Source: JASHVB01 sp963780805
Lineage (GTDB): Bacteria > Pseudomonadota > Alphaproteobacteria > Acetobacterales > Acetobacteraceae
Direction of reading: 5' to 3'
DNA length: 64,000 nt
Assembly (NCBI GenBank): GCA_963780805.1
Contig: CAWADP010000025.1
Coordinates: 1-64,000, forward strand
Within the stretch, counting starts at the first letter, position 1. Every line of letters begins with the position of its first letter. The position numbers and the translations under genes were made by a program. Of this stretch, positions 8,398-16,775 are shown piece by piece. The notes below the pieces were generated by a model. That model saw nothing but the letters and a program-made list of their open reading frames with translations, did no database searches and had not been told where the DNA came from.

Positions 8398-9779
8398 CGC
8401 GACAGCGTCTCCAGGCTCTGCCGGTTCGTCGTCGGTCCCAGAACGCCGACCGACAGCACGATCACCAGCATGGCAATGGCAATCATGGTGAACACGCCGG
8501 CGGTGCCATACTCCGACAGCAGGAACGTCACCGCGTACCCGACCAGGATGGAGCTTATCCTGCTCCAACTGAAGGTGAAGCCGACTGCCTGGGCGCGGAT
8601 GCGGGTGGGGAAGAGCTCGGCGGCGTAGGGATGGAAGATACTGACCAGCCAGTTCACGCACAACGATATCACGGCGCCGCAGAACAGGATCATGCCGTCC
8701 GATCGCGCCTGGGAGAACAATACGCCGAACACGCCGATGCCGATGGCGGTGCCGACGAGCTGCCATTTGCGTTCGAACCGCTCGGCGAACAACAGGCCCA
8801 GCCCGGCGCCGACCGGCGCCAGCAGCGTGATCATCGCGGTGAACGCCAGCGAGTGCGCGATCGCGAAGCCCTGCTTTACCAGCATGATCGGCACCCAGGT
8901 GATGAACCCGAACGCGGCGATGGTCTGGCAGAACTGGAACAGTGACAGCATGATGGTGCGACGGATGTAGGCGGAGCCGAACATTTCGGTCCAGGCACCA
9001 CGCGCGACGATCGGTTCGACGTGGTCCAAATCCGGTGGGGGCAGTTCGTGTCCCAGCTCCGCGCGCACCCGGTCTTCCATCCTCCGCATAGCGGCGTCGG
9101 CTTCAGCATGCCGTCCGTGCGTCTGCAGCCAGCGCGGCGATTCGGGAATGCTGCCACGGATGAGCCAAACGATGATGCCCCCCAGCGCGCCGGCAATGAC
9201 CACCCAGCGCCAGCCGCTCAGGCCCAGGACGGTGTGCGGCACCAGCAGCCATGACAGGAACAAGGCTATGGGCCCCGAGGTCAGCACGATCAGGATGGCG
9301 AACGCCATGTAGCGGCCGCGCCAGCGCCGCGGCGTGATCTCCGAAATGAAGGAGTCGTTGTTGATGAGCTGCACGCTGATGCCGAACCCGGCGACGAAGC
9401 GCAGCACGTCGATCCACATCGGCGAGGACAGGAACGCGGTGATGAAGATGGCGACGGAATAGACCAGCATCGACCAGGTGAACGTCGCGCGCCGGCCGAA
9501 CCGGTCGGAGATCCAGGTAAACAGGAAGGCGCCCACGAACATGCCGAAGAAGAACGCGGCGAGGAAGCTCGCAAAACTGTTCCAGGAGAACAGACCGGCC
9601 GCGGACGCGGTGTAGATGCGCCGCGTCAAGCCGAGCGAAATACCGCCCGGCATGGCGAATTCATAGAACTCGAACCAGCCGCCGATCGCGATCAGCGCGA
9701 CTAATTGCACGAAATATCGCGACGGCGGCAGGCGATCCAACCGCGCCACGATCGAGGCGGTTTTTAGATTGGCGTCCAC
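8394..9779 (-). CDS. MFS transporter, sugar/metabolite:H+ symporter type
   Basis: 461 residues with about 12 membrane segments. Markers are FEFYEFAMPGG at the end of TM1, the loop 2-3 motif DRFGRR, GFGISVQLINNDSFISEITP in TM4, the loop 6-7 motif IPESPRWLQ, and a later AELFPTRIRAQAVGF. This pattern belongs to the sugar-porter-like or metabolite:H+ symporter branches of the major facilitator superfamily. It is first in an operon with the SDR (ATGA overlap) and the Ldh-type dehydrogenase, so it should import their substrate. No regulator is adjacent. Confidence 0.9.
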   Translation of the reverse strand: MDANLKTASIVARLDRLPPSRYFVQLVALIAIGGWFEFYEFAMPGGISLGLTRRIYTASAAGLFSWNSFASFLAAFFFGMFVGAFLFTWISDRFGRRATFTWSMLVYSVAIFITAFLSSPMWIDVLRFVAGFGISVQLINNDSFISEITPRRWRGRYMAFAILIVLTSGPIALFLSWLLVPHTVLGLSGWRWVVIAGALGGIIVWLIRGSIPESPRWLQTHGRHAEADAAMRRMEDRVRAELGHELPPPDLDHVEPIVARGAWTEMFGSAYIRRTIMLSLFQFCQTIAAFGFITWVPIMLVKQGFAIAHSLAFTAMITLLAPVGAGLGLLFAERFERKWQLVGTAIGIGVFGVLFSQARSDGMILFCGAVISLCVNWLVSIFHPYAAELFPTRIRAQAVGFTFSWSRISSILVGYAVTFLLSEYGTAGVFTMIAIAMLVIVLSVGVLGPTTNRQSLETLSR

Positions 9780-9836
9780 GTAGTTCCCCCCACGAAATCC
9801 GGCGACCGATGCGCCAGGCGGGTATGTTAGGGCAGT

Positions 9837-9966
9837 GCGGTAGGGCGGAAAAGCGCAGCGCAGTCCGCCATGTGCGCCGTACCGCTTGCCACTCTGCCGC
9901 TTCCGCCGTCCGCTCGTCGCTGTTTCCGTGCCTGCGGCGGAATGCGCTGCGGTTTTCCGCCCTATC
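9837..9966. repeat. Inverted repeat in the gap between livF and the MFS gene
   Basis: Arms GTAGGGCGGAAAAGCGCAGC (from about 9840) and the imperfect complement ending GCTGCGGTTTTCCGCCCTA (to about 9963) enclose about 70 bases. The type (GGGCGGA...TCCGCCC) also appears in short form near 26783-26832. A copy in a gap between co-oriented operons could fold as a hairpin in RNA. Confidence 0.65.
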
Positions 9967-9982
9967 GGTCACGCCGGACGGG

Positions 9983-10720
9983 TTACGCCGGCAGCACGTC
10001 GTCCAGGTGCCATTCCTCAGCGGAAGCACCGGCCAGCGCCTGGATGCGCTCCTCGTCCGCGCCCAGGTCCGCGGCCTTGCCGGTATAAACGATCTCGCCG
10101 TTCTCCAGCACGTACGCATCGTCGGCGATTTCCAGCGCGACGCGCACGTTCTGCTCCACCAGGAGCACGGCGATCCCCTCATCGCGCATCTGCGCCACGA
10201 TGCGGAACACTTCTTTCACGATCAGCGGCGCCAGCCCCTGCGACGGTTCATCCAAAATCAACAGCTTCGGATTCAGCAGCAACGCCCTTGCAATCGACAG
10301 CATCTCCTGCTCACCGCCCGAGAGCTGGCGGCCGCGATTGTTGCGCCGTTCGTTCAGTCGCGGAAACAACTGGTAGACGCGCGGGATGTCCCATGGGCCC
10401 GGCCGCTCGTACGGCACCTCGAGGTTTTCCGCCACCGTCAGGTTGGCGAAGATCTTGCGGCCTTCCGGCACGAACCCGACACCACGCTGCGCCACGCGGA
10501 ACGGCGGCATGCCGGTGGTTTCCTTGCCGAAGATCTGTACGCGCCCGCTGCGCGGCGGGGTCAGGCCAACCAGGCTGCGCAGCGTCGTGCTCTTGCCGGC
10601 ACCGTTCCGCCCCAGCAATGTGGTGATACGGCCCTCCTCCACGGTCAGCCCGACGTCGTGCAGGATGTGGCTCTTGCCGTAGAAGGTGTTCAGGCCTTCG
10701 GCGTGCAGTGCTGCGGTCAT
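9983..10720 (-). CDS. livF: Branched-chain amino acid-type ABC transporter ATP-binding protein LivF
   Basis: 245-residue ATPase of the HAAT importer family. Walker A GRNGAGKSTTLRS, signature LSGGEQEMLSIARALL, Walker B LLILDEPSQGLAP, and the LivF-typical GFVPEGRKIFANLTVAENL. It is last in the gene order livH-livM-livG-livF, reading leftward, preceded by the substrate-binding protein gene. It energises import together with LivG. A family I palindrome separates it from livG. Confidence 0.95.
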   Translation of the reverse strand: MTAALHAEGLNTFYGKSHILHDVGLTVEEGRITTLLGRNGAGKSTTLRSLVGLTPPRSGRVQIFGKETTGMPPFRVAQRGVGFVPEGRKIFANLTVAENLEVPYERPGPWDIPRVYQLFPRLNERRNNRGRQLSGGEQEMLSIARALLLNPKLLILDEPSQGLAPLIVKEVFRIVAQMRDEGIAVLLVEQNVRVALEIADDAYVLENGEIVYTGKAADLGADEERIQALAGASAEEWHLDDVLPA

Positions 10721-10727
10721 GGCACAA

Positions 10728-10820
10728 CTACTCCCCCTCCCCTTGAGGGAGGGGCCGGGTGGAGGGGTTCGTGCGGCAGGAAACCCTCCCCCCGGCCCCC
10801 TCCCTCAAGGGGAGGGGGAG
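10728..10820. repeat. Family I palindrome between livG and livF
   Basis: Two long complementary arms rich in CCCTCCCC (CCCCCTCCCCTTGAGGGAGG and complement) meet around GTTCGTGCGGCAGGAAAC. It lacks the conserved tail seen in the copies at 1141-1199, 56416-56476 and 60110-60166. Inside the transcript it would form a strong hairpin that could set the ratio of livG to livF. Confidence 0.8.
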
Positions 10821-10830
10821 GATGCGGTTT

Positions 10831-11583
10831 TCATTCAGCTTTCCCCAGATACGCCGCCTGCACGTGCGGGTCGGCGGCAATGTCCGCCGGCGTGCCTTCC
10901 GCCAGCAGCTTGCCCTGGTCCAGCACGCTGATCCGGTCGGCCAGGTTGAACACCACCCGCATGTCATGCTCGATCAGAACGATCGTGTAATTACTGTTCT
11001 TGTGCAGCCGCCGGATCAGGCCCGCGATCTGATACGTCTCCTGCTCGCCCATGCCCGCGGTCGGCTCATCCAGCAGCAGCAGCCGCGGCTGCAGCGTCAG
11101 CGCCATGGCGATCTCCGCGGCTCGCTGGTCGCCATGTGACAGTTCCCCCACCAGCCGGTCCGCTTTCGTGGAAAGCCCGGTCAGGCCCAGCAACTCGGTG
11201 ATCCGTGCTTCCACCTGCGCCGCCGCAGACTTGCTGCGCCACAGCGACAACTTCATGCCCGACGCACTCTCCGCGCCGATCCGTACGTTCTCCCGAACCG
11301 TCAGCTCGGGGAAGATCTCGGTGATCTGAAACGTGCGGGCCATGCCACGGTTCACGCGTTCGGTCACCGACCGTTTGGTCACGACCTCCCCATCGAACAC
11401 GATGTCGCCCGACGTGGGCGGAAAGAAGCCGGAGATCGTGTTGAAGAACGTCGTCTTGCCGGCGCCATTGGGACCGATGATCGCGCGCAGCTCGCCCGCC
11501 GCCACGGTCATGGAGACGTTCTGCACCGCGCGCAGGCTGCCGAAATGCTTCGACACATCGCGCACTTCCAACATGGCGGTCAT
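10831..11583 (-). CDS. livG: Branched-chain amino acid-type ABC transporter ATP-binding protein LivG
   Basis: 250-residue ATPase. Walker A GPNGAGKTTFFN, signature-like LSHGDQRAAEIAMAL (the variant typical of LivG), Walker B LLLLDEPTAGM, H-loop VLIEHDMRVV, and the C-terminal LivG motif LLAEGTPADIAADPHVQAAYLG. The start overlaps the livM stop by four bases (11580-11583), so it is translationally coupled. Confidence 0.95.
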   Translation of the reverse strand: MTAMLEVRDVSKHFGSLRAVQNVSMTVAAGELRAIIGPNGAGKTTFFNTISGFFPPTSGDIVFDGEVVTKRSVTERVNRGMARTFQITEIFPELTVRENVRIGAESASGMKLSLWRSKSAAAQVEARITELLGLTGLSTKADRLVGELSHGDQRAAEIAMALTLQPRLLLLDEPTAGMGEQETYQIAGLIRRLHKNSNYTIVLIEHDMRVVFNLADRISVLDQGKLLAEGTPADIAADPHVQAAYLGKAE

Positions 11584-12569
11584 TGCGCGCCCCTCCGCTG
11601 GAAGATGCCCAACAAGCCCCGCGGGAAGAACAGCACCACCAGCACGAAGATCAATCCAACGAAACTCATCCAGTTCACCGTCATGGAGGAAATGTAGTCC
11701 TGCAGCACCACGAACACCGCGGCGCCGACCAGCGGACCCCAGAAGGCACGCATGCCGCCCATCACCGCCATGATGACGATCTCACCCGACAGCGAGTAGT
11801 GCATCGCCATCGGATCGGCGAAATTGTTCAGCAGCGCGTAGAGCGAACCCGCCAGGCCGGTGAAAAAGCAGGAGATCGTGAACGACAGCCAGATATGCCG
11901 GTCGACCGGAATGCCGAGGAAGCGCGCCCGCCGTTCGTTCTCCCGGATCGCCAGCAAGGTGCGGCCGAACGGGGAGGCCAGCATCAGGCCTTGTGCCGCC
12001 ACAGCGATTGCAAATATGAACAGCAGGAAGTAGTAGAACAGCGTGGCGTTGTTGGCGATATCGATCGTGGTGAAGCCGAGGTTGATCGGCGCGCGAACGA
12101 AACCGCGCAGGCCGTCATAGCCGCCGGTCAGGTCGTTCCAGGTATAGGCAATGTAGAACCCGATCTGGCCGAAGGCCACGGTGGCCATGGCGAAATACAC
12201 GCCGCGGCGCCGCGCGATGAACATACCAACGATCGCGCCGGCAACGCCGCCGAGCAACGTTCCCATCAGCATCGCCAGCGGGGTGGAGGCGCTGAGGTAT
12301 TTCAGCGTCAGGCCCGCTCCGTACGCGCCCAGTCCGAAATACGCCGCGTGACCGAAGCTCATGACCCCGGTGAACCCGAGCAGGATGTTGAACGACATCG
12401 CCGCCAGGCCTAGCACGAGGACGCGGCCTGCCAGCGCGGTGTAGCCGCCCAGCATCGGCAGCCACAGCGGGACGGTCAGCAGCGCCGCCCAGATGACGAG
12501 CAACTTCATCCAGTTGGAGTCGAACAGCCGTCCGTCGGCGACCGCGGTGGTCGTGGTCGCACTGTTCAT
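11580..12569 (-). CDS. livM: Branched-chain amino acid-type ABC transporter permease LivM
   Basis: 329-residue permease with about 9-10 membrane segments. Family markers are LGLAAMSFNILLGFTGVMSFGHAAYFGLGAY, abbreviated here to its core GFTGVMSFGHAAYFG, AIRENERRARFLGI (the EAA-like cytoplasmic loop) and a C-terminal FFPRGLLGIFQR. The ATG at 12569 overlaps the predicted natural livH stop (ATGA at 12566-12569). Because of a one-base difference in livH, the sequence as given reads through from livH into livM in one frame; I treat them as two genes. Confidence 0.9.
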   Translation of the reverse strand: MNSATTTTAVADGRLFDSNWMKLLVIWAALLTVPLWLPMLGGYTALAGRVLVLGLAAMSFNILLGFTGVMSFGHAAYFGLGAYGAGLTLKYLSASTPLAMLMGTLLGGVAGAIVGMFIARRRGVYFAMATVAFGQIGFYIAYTWNDLTGGYDGLRGFVRAPINLGFTTIDIANNATLFYYFLLFIFAIAVAAQGLMLASPFGRTLLAIRENERRARFLGIPVDRHIWLSFTISCFFTGLAGSLYALLNNFADPMAMHYSLSGEIVIMAVMGGMRAFWGPLVGAAVFVVLQDYISSMTVNWMSFVGLIFVLVVLFFPRGLLGIFQRRGAQ

Positions 12570-13436
12570 GTCAGCATTCCTTCCTCGCCCATCAGGCCAC
12601 GCGGGCGGATGATCAGTACCGATGGCCATGATCATGTAGATCACCGCTTCATTGCCGGAGGGCCAGACCACCGTGGTCAACGCTGCGGCGACGCCGATCA
12701 ACAGCCCGCCGATCAGGGTTCCGGTCAGGCTGCCGACGCCACCGACGATGATGGCGATGAAGCTCGGCATCAGCAGGTCGTCACCCATGTTGGGGTTCAG
12801 GCCGATCTGTCCTCCGGCCAGCACGCCCGCCAGGCCGGCCAGCAGACAGCCCAGGCCGAAATTGAAGCTGCGCAGGAACCCGACGTTCACGCCAAGCGCC
12901 GACACCGTTTCCAGGTCCAGCGTGCCGGCGCGGATGCGCACGCCAACCTTGGTGAAGCGCAGGAAGGCGAACAGCCCGGAGACGGCGACGATGACGATCG
13001 CCACCATGAAGATGCGGTACCAGGTGATAAAGAACAGGTCGCTGCTGATCGGCGCGGCGATGGTATCGGGGACGCTCAGCGGCAGGCCGTTCGGCCCCCA
13101 GATATAGCGGCACATATCCTGGATGATGAACGCGAGGCCGAAGGTCAGCAGCAGGCTGTACACCGGGTCGCGGCGATACACCCGGCGAATCATGAGGCGC
13201 TCGACCACAAGCCCGAGGATGGCGGTGGCGATCGGCGACACGATCAGCGCGCCCCAGAAGCCGATCGTCGGCGTCAGCACGAAGGCGAGATAACCGCCGA
13301 TCGCCAGGAAGTTGCCGTGCGCGAAATTGATGACATTGCTGAGGTTCAGGATCAGCGACAGACCCAGCGCCATCAGCACGTAGAACGCGCCGATGATCAG
13401 GCCGTTGGTGACATTGAACAGGATGACATCCAGCAT
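12566..13436 (-). CDS. livH: Branched-chain amino acid-type ABC transporter permease LivH (one-base shift near its 3' end)
   Basis: Permease with about 8 membrane segments: MALGLSLILNLSNVINFAHG, GLVVERLMIRRVYRRDP, the cytoplasmic loop AGTLDLETVSALGVNV, and IAIIVGGVGSLTGTLIGGLL. The family's usual C-terminus (VLIIRPRGLMGEEGML, then TGA) is present, but one base out of frame: the CC at 12619-12620 has one base too many. Removing one gives 289 residues, normal LivH length, and an ATGA overlap with livM. As given, translation continues into livM as a single 618-residue chain. A sequencing error is the simplest reading; a true fusion or mutation cannot be excluded. Confidence 0.88.
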
Positions 13437-13569
13437 GGGTCTGCTTTCCAGTGGCAGTCGTCATGGCCAGGAAGAAGCCCCGGGTTTCTTCCGGGATTAT
13501 CCGGCCTGTCACTCGCGAGCCGCCGATAGTAGATGGCCGGCCCGAGGGCCGGCCATCTGGGAAATCACG

Positions 13570-14820
13570 TTACACCGGCGGCGGTGTCATGTGGCAACCG
13601 GTATCCTCGACGCTGCCGGCGGCTTGCTCGCCGGGCACCAGGGTGGCGACCTTGAAGATGTTGTCCGGGTTGCCCTCCGGCGGATGCACGTTGCCGACGA
13701 AGATGTTGGGCATCAGTTCGTGATCGCCCTTGCGATAGCGGATCTGGCCGGGCTGCAACGCGACGTCCGGCGGCAGCTCCATGTCCTCCATCGCCACGGC
13801 GAGCTTCGGCCCTTCCATCGACTTCGCCTTGTCGGCGGCAAGCCGCACCGAGTTCACCGCGACATAGCCGAACCAGTGGCGCGCGGTAGGAGTCTTGCCG
13901 ACGGCCTTGCGGAATTCGGCGACGAACTTGCCGACCTCCGGCACGTTCGGCTGATCCCACCACCATTCGAAGTCCCACCAGCCAGTCTGCGCGTCCTTCG
14001 GCACCGCCTTGACGCTTTCCAGCTCGAACAGGGCGCCGCCGAGCGCCATGTCCTTTTGCATGCCGAACTGCACGAACTGCTTCATGCAGTCGATCTGCGC
14101 CAGGCCGCCCATGTTGTTCAGCAGCACGTTGGGCTTGTAGGCCTTGGCCTTGATCAGCGTAGCGGAGAACTCGGTGGCGGCGATCGGCAGCATGTCGCCT
14201 TCGTACACGCCGCCGGCCTTCTTCAGGTTCTTGACGAAGGCATCCTGCAGCGTGTGGCCATACGCATAGTCCGGCGTGATGAAGAACCAGCGCTTGCCGA
14301 ACCGCTTGACCAGCTCTGGCGTGATCGCCGCGGCGTCCATGGATGTCGTGTTGCAGATGCGGAACACGTTCCACTTGCAGGCGCTGCCGGTGATCGGATC
14401 GGTGTGGCCGCCGGGGACGATATGGAACACCTTCTTCTCGCTGGTGACCTGCGACATCGCATAGGCGATGCCGGAGTTCACGTCGCCGAAGATCACGTCC
14501 ACATGGTCGCGGTCGATCAGCTTCTGGGTCTTCTGCACGCCGGTGCCGACGTCGTTGGCGGAGTCTTCCACCAGCAGCTCGACCTGACGCCCGAGGATGC
14601 CATTCTTCTTGTTGAGTTCGGCGACCGCGTATTTGGCGCCCTCGACTTCGGTTTGCGCCAGGGCCGACAGGCTGCCGGTCAGCGGGTCCACCATGCCGAT
14701 CTTGATCGGCTGGTCGCCGAGTGCCTTCACGATGAAGGGCGATGCAAGCTGCATCGCCCCGAGCGCCGAGCCCGCCTTGATGAGCGTACGCCGGCTTAAC
14801 GGTAGTTTCGGGTGTACCAT
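13570..14820 (-). CDS. ABC transporter substrate-binding protein, Leu/Ile/Val family, Tat-exported
   Basis: A 416-residue periplasmic binding protein (type 1 fold, LivK/amide-urea binding class). The N-terminus carries a twin-arginine signal (LSRRTLIKAGSALG). Mature features are IKIGMVDPLTGSLSALAQTE, LNKKNGILGRQVELLVEDS, VDVIFGDVNSG and VFHIVPGGHTDPITG. The ATG at 14820 follows AGGGAGAAG at good spacing, which decides the start; the frame is open upstream. It is the first gene of the leftward transporter operon (SBP, livH, livM, livG, livF). The ligand is not predictable; members of this class bind amino acids, amides, urea or aromatic acids. Confidence 0.92.
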   Translation of the reverse strand: MVHPKLPLSRRTLIKAGSALGAMQLASPFIVKALGDQPIKIGMVDPLTGSLSALAQTEVEGAKYAVAELNKKNGILGRQVELLVEDSANDVGTGVQKTQKLIDRDHVDVIFGDVNSGIAYAMSQVTSEKKVFHIVPGGHTDPITGSACKWNVFRICNTTSMDAAAITPELVKRFGKRWFFITPDYAYGHTLQDAFVKNLKKAGGVYEGDMLPIAATEFSATLIKAKAYKPNVLLNNMGGLAQIDCMKQFVQFGMQKDMALGGALFELESVKAVPKDAQTGWWDFEWWWDQPNVPEVGKFVAEFRKAVGKTPTARHWFGYVAVNSVRLAADKAKSMEGPKLAVAMEDMELPPDVALQPGQIRYRKGDHELMPNIFVGNVHPPEGNPDNIFKVATLVPGEQAAGSVEDTGCHMTPPPV

Positions 14821-15278
14821 TCGTCTTCTCCCTATTGGGCGCATCCGCGGCCCGTCCATTCGTCGCTGCGCCAGGCGCCGCGTTGCGCGCTCTCCTGGAA
14901 GCCGCGGAGGTTTTGCATTTCTTTGTGCCGGCGTCGAGAGGCAAATGGTGCAAATCGTCTGCCGTAAGCCATGCAGGCAGGTATCGCCTCGCTTTCTCCA
15001 AACGGCGGTTGCCAAAGGCATTACATTGCACAACCGGCGCGGGCGCGATGGTGCAGCAGAAGACCTCTTGCCGTCCGTGCTGGTGAATTGAAAATTGGTA
15101 ATCTTTGGCTTGGGACATTCGTGCAGGAGGCGGTTGTGGCGGTTTCTCACGGCAATCGGGGGACAGATGGTGATCGGCACCTCCGGCCGTCTCCACTCAC
15201 CCTGACGCGGCAGTCCGCTTGAGCGGTCGGCCGTGGCGGGTCAGATTTGCCGCCATCATCAGCGTTGGACGGCATCCC
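14821..15278. other. Divergent intergenic region
   Basis: 458 bases between the leftward transporter operon and the rightward NAD(P)HX repair gene. It should hold promoters for both. No riboswitch, tRNA or convincing small gene was seen; the open frames are low-quality extensions of the neighbours. Confidence 0.5.
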
Positions 15279-16775
15279 ATGAACTTCGACACCGCTTGGT
15301 CGGACGCACTTGCCGGACGGACCGAGTTGCTGACGCCGCGGGAGATGGCGCGGGCGGATGCCGCGTCGCCCCGGCTGGGCGTGCCGGGTCCGGTGCTGAT
15401 GGCGAATGCCGGCCGGGCCGTCGCGCGGGCGGCGCAGGCCCGCTTCCAGCCCTGCCGCACGCTGGTACTGTGCGGACCGGGCAACAATGGCGGGGACGGC
15501 TATGTCGCGGCGCGGCTGCTGGCGCAGCAGGGCTGGCCGGTGGCGGTCGCGGCACTGACACCCCCGCGCGCCGGGACGGACGCCGCCTGGGCGGCGGCAC
15601 AATGGCATCGCCCCACCGCGCCCTTCGCCCCCGCCGAGGCATCCCGCGCGGCCCTGGTCATCGATGCTGTGTTCGGCGCCGGCCTGGCGCGGGACGTCGA
15701 TGGCCTCCCGGCGGAGACGCTACGCGCGGCACGCCGCGTCGTCGCGATCGACGTGCCCAGCGGGCTGGACGGTGCCACTGGCGCGGTCCGCGGCTTCGCG
15801 CCGCAGGCTGCCCTGACCGTGACCTTCTTCCGCCTGAAGCCTGGCCACCTGCTGCAGCCCGGGCGGGAACGCTGCGGCGAGATCGTGCTGGCCGATATCG
15901 GCCTGCCCCGCGCGGCGCTGGAGCAGGCCGGGCCGGCGACTTTCGCCAACCTGCCGGAGCTTTGGCCGCTGCCGAGCCTCGCTCCCGAGAGCCACAAATA
16001 CTCGCGCGGCCATGTCACCGTCCTCGGCGGCGCCGCAATGACCGGTGCGGCGCGGCTGGCTGCCGACGGGGCGCGCCGGGCCGGGGCGGGCATGGTGACC
16101 ATCGCCGCACGCGGCGGCGGCGACGTGTACCGGACCGGTGCGCCGGGCCTGATCGTCAATGAAGCGCCGCTGGATGAACTGCTGCGGGACACGCGCCGCC
16201 ATGTCTGGGTGTGCGGACCCGGGCTCGGCGCCGATGCGGCGCGCGTCGCCCTGCCGGCGTTGATCGCCGCGCGGCGGGCGGTGGTCGCGGACGCCGATGC
16301 CTTCTCGGCCTTCGCCGGCAATCCCGATGCGTTCCGCGGGGCGACTGTGCTGACACCGCATGCCGGGGAGTTTGCCCGCGTTTTCGGCGCCCCCGGCGAC
16401 CGGCTCGCCGCCGCGCGCGCCGCCGCCGCGCGCACCGGCGCGGTGGTGCTGCTGAAGGGCAGCGACACCATCATCGCCGCGCCGGACGGGCGGGCGGCGA
16501 TCAACGCCTCGGCACCCCCGTGGCTGGCCACGGCGGGCGCCGGCGACGTGCTGTCCGGGATTATCGCCGGCTTGCTCGCCCAGGGGATGCCGGCCTGGGA
16601 AGCGGCTGCCGCCAGTGCCTGGCTGCACGGGAGGGCTGCCGCGCTGGCCGGGCCCGGCATGGTCGCGGAGGATCTGCTGCCCGCACTCATCCGTGCTCTT
16701 GCGGCAACGATATCGCAATCCACTTCCGCTATGCGTGGGTCAGCATCGGCCCGCCGCAAGGGAGCGCCTGCATGA
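15279..16775 (+). CDS. nnr: Bifunctional NAD(P)H-hydrate repair enzyme (epimerase and ADP-dependent dehydratase)
   Basis: 498 residues. N-terminal YjeF_N epimerase domain: MANAGRAVARAA, LCGPGNNGGDGYVAAR, VIDAVFGAGL, AIDVPSGLDGATG. C-terminal ribokinase-like dehydratase domain from about residue 245: KYSRGHVTVLGGA, VLTPHAGEFARVFG, VLLKGSDTIIAAPDG and the ATP/Mg site WLATAGAGDVLSGIIAGLLA. Together they epimerise and dehydrate damaged NADHX/NADPHX back to NAD(P)H. ATG at 15279 is chosen over an upstream TTG in the same frame because homology begins close behind it. The stop overlaps the malonyl-CoA decarboxylase start (ATGA). Confidence 0.93.
   Translation: MNFDTAWSDALAGRTELLTPREMARADAASPRLGVPGPVLMANAGRAVARAAQARFQPCRTLVLCGPGNNGGDGYVAARLLAQQGWPVAVAALTPPRAGTDAAWAAAQWHRPTAPFAPAEASRAALVIDAVFGAGLARDVDGLPAETLRAARRVVAIDVPSGLDGATGAVRGFAPQAALTVTFFRLKPGHLLQPGRERCGEIVLADIGLPRAALEQAGPATFANLPELWPLPSLAPESHKYSRGHVTVLGGAAMTGAARLAADGARRAGAGMVTIAARGGGDVYRTGAPGLIVNEAPLDELLRDTRRHVWVCGPGLGADAARVALPALIAARRAVVADADAFSAFAGNPDAFRGATVLTPHAGEFARVFGAPGDRLAAARAAAARTGAVVLLKGSDTIIAAPDGRAAINASAPPWLATAGAGDVLSGIIAGLLAQGMPAWEAAAASAWLHGRAAALAGPGMVAEDLLPALIRALAATISQSTSAMRGSASARRKGAPA

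Noticed and set aside
6517..8628. 703-residue plus-strand open frame
   Set aside because: Antisense to the Ldh-type and SDR genes; composition is typical of a shadow frame.
8398..8766. N-terminal extension of the SDR
   Set aside because: The residues are a shadow of the MFS gene; family homology starts after ATG 8397.
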